Source of the DNA: Francisella uliginis
Lineage (GTDB): Bacteria; Pseudomonadota; Gammaproteobacteria; Francisellales; Francisellaceae
Assembly: GCF_001895265.1 (NCBI RefSeq)
Contig: NZ_CP016796.1
Location: 124,001 to 188,000 of the forward strand
Reading direction: 5' to 3'
DNA length: 64,000 nucleotides
Each line of letters begins with the position of its first letter. The first letter of the stretch is position 1. Of the stretch, positions 61,065 to 64,000 are shown one piece after another. The translations under genes were made by a program, and so were the position numbers. The notes beneath the pieces were generated by a model, which ran no database searches, was not told the DNA's origin, and saw nothing but the letters and a program-made list of their open reading frames with translations.

Positions 61065-62438
61065 ATGATTAATAATTTAAAAAATCTAAAAGATAAAATC
61101 TATTCTAGCAAAATCAACTATTTCATTTTTGCAATTGTAGTTGTAGTAATGCTAAAAGTTATAATTAGTGACATATTGGCAATTGTAGCTTTTGTGTACT
61201 TTATTACCAATAGTAGTTTTGTTAAATCAAGATTACATAAACTTAAAAATAAACAGGTTGCATCTGTAGCATTTATTGTTTTAGTGCTTGTAATATTTGG
61301 AGGGGCATTTGCTTTTTCTGAGTTTGTTAGTTATATGGTATCTAAAAAAATGGCTGAATATGTTCCACAGCCAACTGTATCTACAAGTGAGACTGTTAAA
61401 GAGTCTAGTTGGGAAAATGTATTTAATACCATTGGACAAATAAGTGCATTACAGGAAACAGAAATCTCATCACAATCTGGTGGTATTGTTACTAAAATTA
61501 ATTTTACTAGTGGTGAAGATGTTAAAAAAGGAGATTTATTATTTGAACTTGATACCAGTCAACTAAAAGCTGAGCTTAAATCTAAGTTAGTGACTTTAAA
61601 GCTTGCAAAAATAACTAGTGATAGGGAATTAAAACTAGTTAAACAAAAGGCTGTTTCAAAAGAAGAAGCCGATAAAGCAGAAGCTGATTATTTATCTGCT
61701 TTGGCAGATGTACAAAATATCGAATCTCAAATAGCATTTAAACAAGTTAGAGCTCCTTTTAGTGGTAGAATTGGTATTAGAAACATTAACCTTGGTGAGT
61801 ATTTTCAAAATGGTGATAATGCTGGAACTTTAACTGAAATTACACCAGTGTATGTGGATTTTCAGGTTCCTCAAAATAGCGTAGGTAATATTAATCTTGG
61901 TGGGAAACTTCAGTTTACAACTGATGCATTACCAGGTAAGACTTTTGTAGCGAAAATTATAGCTATTGATTCATATGTTGATTCTTCAAACAGATCAGTC
62001 ACTGTAAGAGCTACTTATAGTAATAAGGATAAGAAAGTTTTACCTGGAATGTTTGTAAATGTATCAGTAAACCTACCTACTATAAAAAAAGCGATAATAA
62101 TTCAGAGAAATGCGATTAGCTACAATATATATGGTCAGTTTGTATATGTGCTTGTCCCACAGAAAAATAAAGATGGTTCTATTAAGAGAGCATCTTGGAC
62201 TGATTTGTCAAAAGGACAATTGAGTACAGTGCATTCTGATAAAATACTATATAAGGCAAAACAAGTAGAAGTTAAAGTTTTACATACTCGCAAAAATCTA
62301 GCTGTTGTTACAGGTATTAAAGCGGGTGATATTATTGCAACATCAGGTCAAAATAAATTACAAGATGGTGATTATACAATTATTAATAATAGCGTCAAAT
62401 TAAACAATAATATACTTAATACTCAAGGTAATACGTAA
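61065..62438 (+). CDS. RND efflux periplasmic adaptor (membrane fusion protein)
   Basis: A 457-residue HlyD/AcrA-type adaptor. The adaptor proper starts after the helix VASVAFIVLVLVIFGGAFAFSEF (about 67-89), with the lipoyl halves in ISSQSGGIVTKINFTSGEDVKKGDLLFELD and VRAPFSGRIGIRNINLGEYF, a short hairpin coiled coil between, and the barrel and membrane-proximal domains after. Unusually, about 65 further residues with one or two more hydrophobic helices (INYFIFAIVVVVMLKVII) stand in front. No other start codon fits nearer the adaptor and no Shine-Dalgarno precedes ATG 61065. The stop shares a base with the RND pump start. Confidence 0.88.
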   Translation: MINNLKNLKDKIYSSKINYFIFAIVVVVMLKVIISDILAIVAFVYFITNSSFVKSRLHKLKNKQVASVAFIVLVLVIFGGAFAFSEFVSYMVSKKMAEYVPQPTVSTSETVKESSWENVFNTIGQISALQETEISSQSGGIVTKINFTSGEDVKKGDLLFELDTSQLKAELKSKLVTLKLAKITSDRELKLVKQKAVSKEEADKAEADYLSALADVQNIESQIAFKQVRAPFSGRIGIRNINLGEYFQNGDNAGTLTEITPVYVDFQVPQNSVGNINLGGKLQFTTDALPGKTFVAKIIAIDSYVDSSNRSVTVRATYSNKDKKVLPGMFVNVSVNLPTIKKAIIIQRNAISYNIYGQFVYVLVPQKNKDGSIKRASWTDLSKGQLSTVHSDKILYKAKQVEVKVLHTRKNLAVVTGIKAGDIIATSGQNKLQDGDYTIINNSVKLNNNILNTQGNT

Positions 62439-64000
62439 TGAGATTTATTGATATATTTATAACAAAACCAGTACTATCAATATCTTTGAGCTTAATGATA
62501 TTAATTGTTGGCTTGGGATGTTATTTTACCTTACAAGTTAGAGAGTTTCCTTATGTAAACTCAGCTAATATTACTATTACAACTGACTATTATGGTGCTG
62601 ATCCAAGCACTATGCAAGCTTTTATAACACGTAAACTAGAAGCATCTGTTTCAAAGTCTGATGGTATTGATTATATGACATCATCATCAACTTTGGGTGT
62701 TAGTACGATTACAATATATGTAAAATTTGGTTTTGATCCTGATACTACATTATCTCAGGTGGTACAGTATGTAAATGCAGTATCAAACCAATTACCGGCA
62801 GATGCTCAATCACCATCTATTCAATTAAATCCAGCAGATAATTTTCCAGCGTTAGTTCTAGCTTTTACAAGCGATACCTTAAGCCCATCAGCTATTTCAG
62901 CATATGTTGATAATGTTTTTACACCTAAGATTATGGCTAATGGAGGAGTTTCAGATGTCAATTCTTGGGGAGATAAACCTTATGCAATGCGTGTGTTTCC
63001 AAATACTAAGCTGATGGCAAAATATGGTGTAACAACATCTGATATTGCTACAAGCATAGAAGCAAACAGTTTAATTACAGCTGGGGGAGATTTAAAAGGA
63101 CCTTATTTGAATTATGTTCTGAGTCCCAAAACTAGTTTGACACAAGCAAAGGATTATAAAAACCTAGTTGTTAAAAAATCAGGGAATCAGTTAATTAGGT
63201 TAGGAGATGTTGCAAAAGTTGATCTTGGATCACAGACATATGATTACTCTGTTAAAATTAATGGTAAAGATGCTGTTCAGGCAGGTATAGTCGTTGCATC
63301 TAATGCTAATCAATTAGATGTCGTTAGTGATATTCTTAAGCAATTGCCTGAATTTGAAAGAACTATGCCAAAGGGATTAAAAGTCTCAGTTGCTTATAAT
63401 AGTTCAACATATATTCAGGACTCTATAGATGATGTTATAAAAACATTAATTGAAGCAGTTATTATTGTATCAATAATATTATTTCTATTTCTGGGATCAC
63501 TAAGAGCAATTATAGTACCGCTAATTGCTATACCTCTATCAATCATAGGTTCTTTTTTCTTGATGACATTAATGGGGTTCTCGATAAACCTTTTAACATT
63601 GTTAGCAATAATTTTAGCAATCGGTTTGGTAGTTGATGATGCTATTGTAGTTTTAGAAAATATTTATAGAAATATTGAAGAGTATAAGTTATCACCCTTT
63701 GCAGCAGCTGTTAAAGGGGCAAGAGAAATAGCTAATCCGGTTATCTTAATGACATTAACATTAGTTATTGTGTATATACCTATTGGCTTTATGAGCGGGT
63801 ATACTGGTAAACTTTTTACTGAGTTTGCTTATTCATTAGCATCATCAGTAATTATTTCTGGAATCGTTGCTTATACATTATCACCAATGCTATGCTCAAA
63901 GATTCTTACTAAAGAATCTATGAATACCAAATTTGCAAGATTTCTAGAGAAATTATTCAGTCATATTACTTCTAAATATAAAGCTTCATTAGAGTTTGTG
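62438..64000 (+). CDS. RND multidrug efflux transporter, AcrB/HAE1 type (partial)
   Basis: The frame starts at ATG 62438, whose A is the last base of the adaptor stop TAA, and is open for all 521 codons to the window edge. It begins MRFIDIFITKPVLSISLSL, followed by the first helix, a porter domain (about 35-330), then helices with FLFLGSLRAIIVPLIAIPLSIIGSFF and GLVVDDAIVVLENIYRN, which carries the paired Asp of the proton relay. It is the inner-membrane pump of a tripartite drug exporter. Typical length is about 1030, so about half is missing. An outer-membrane channel gene may follow outside. Confidence 0.95.
   Translation, partial: MRFIDIFITKPVLSISLSLMILIVGLGCYFTLQVREFPYVNSANITITTDYYGADPSTMQAFITRKLEASVSKSDGIDYMTSSSTLGVSTITIYVKFGFDPDTTLSQVVQYVNAVSNQLPADAQSPSIQLNPADNFPALVLAFTSDTLSPSAISAYVDNVFTPKIMANGGVSDVNSWGDKPYAMRVFPNTKLMAKYGVTTSDIATSIEANSLITAGGDLKGPYLNYVLSPKTSLTQAKDYKNLVVKKSGNQLIRLGDVAKVDLGSQTYDYSVKINGKDAVQAGIVVASNANQLDVVSDILKQLPEFERTMPKGLKVSVAYNSSTYIQDSIDDVIKTLIEAVIIVSIILFLFLGSLRAIIVPLIAIPLSIIGSFFLMTLMGFSINLLTLLAIILAIGLVVDDAIVVLENIYRNIEEYKLSPFAAAVKGAREIANPVILMTLTLVIVYIPIGFMSGYTGKLFTEFAYSLASSVIISGIVAYTLSPMLCSKILTKESMNTKFARFLEKLFSHITSKYKASLEFV

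Overview
The window is AT-rich chromosomal DNA of a gammaproteobacterium, almost certainly a Francisella. Grounds: an ISFtu2-type IS5 element and an IS982 element of the ISFtu4 kind, small Francisella-type lipoproteins and outer-membrane proteins, the lolB-ispE-tRNA-Gln order, a ddl-ftsQ-ftsA-ftsZ-lpxC cluster, and an esterase whose catalytic Ser116 matches what I recall of F. tularensis FTT258. I cannot fix the species from sequence alone. About 55 genes, one tRNA, three complete insertion sequences and one IS-broken gene are visible.

Layout. 1-4204: end of an MFS transporter, then two methionine genes (homocysteine S-methyltransferase, metB-like), each preceded by a near-identical leader that I read as a SAM-II-type riboswitch, then a POT peptide transporter. 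4210-10737: GNAT-nitrilase fusion, aspS, a glycosyltransferase and an RNB-domain exonuclease. 10738-11068: intergenic region with two perfect DnaA boxes, a candidate replication origin or DnaA titration site. 11069-14447: esterase-hemC-crcB-lipoprotein operon, a glycine-zipper lipoprotein and a CHCC zinc-finger protein. 14490-22375: ABC transporter pair, DUF3573-like surface protein, Na+/H+ antiporter, gamma-carbonic anhydrase, lolB. 22363-24873: ispE, tRNA-Gln, M14 peptidase, YggT.

24870-28259: a GNAT gene coupled to a RimK-like ATP-grasp ligase gene that a 947-bp IS5-family element has interrupted, then a small orphan gene. 28445-33541: ComEC-like protein, acyltransferase, methyltransferase, RipA-like membrane protein, tsaC. 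33662-41207: rpsA, tadA and the division/lipid A cluster ddl-ftsQ-ftsA-ftsZ-lpxC. 41299-44700: dnaX, prfB with its programmed +1 frameshift, and a GIY-YIG nuclease gene bracketed by two inverted palindromic repeats, with two decayed copies of the same repeat after lpxC. 44713-54529: lysS, methyltransferase, UPF0114, CPBP protease, EF-hand/ankyrin glutaminase, type II glutamine synthetase, holA, lipocalin, amino-acid permease. 54582-58868: purH, purA, hpt, dienelactone hydrolase. 58915-64000: an IS982 element with a perfect 8-bp target duplication, an ISFtu2-type element, then an RND efflux operon that runs off the window.

Most genes are housekeeping. The parts that reward a second look are the paired methionine leaders with a shared switching arm, the palindrome-flanked GIY-YIG gene, the DnaA-box cluster, and the interrupted RimK-like/GNAT pair.
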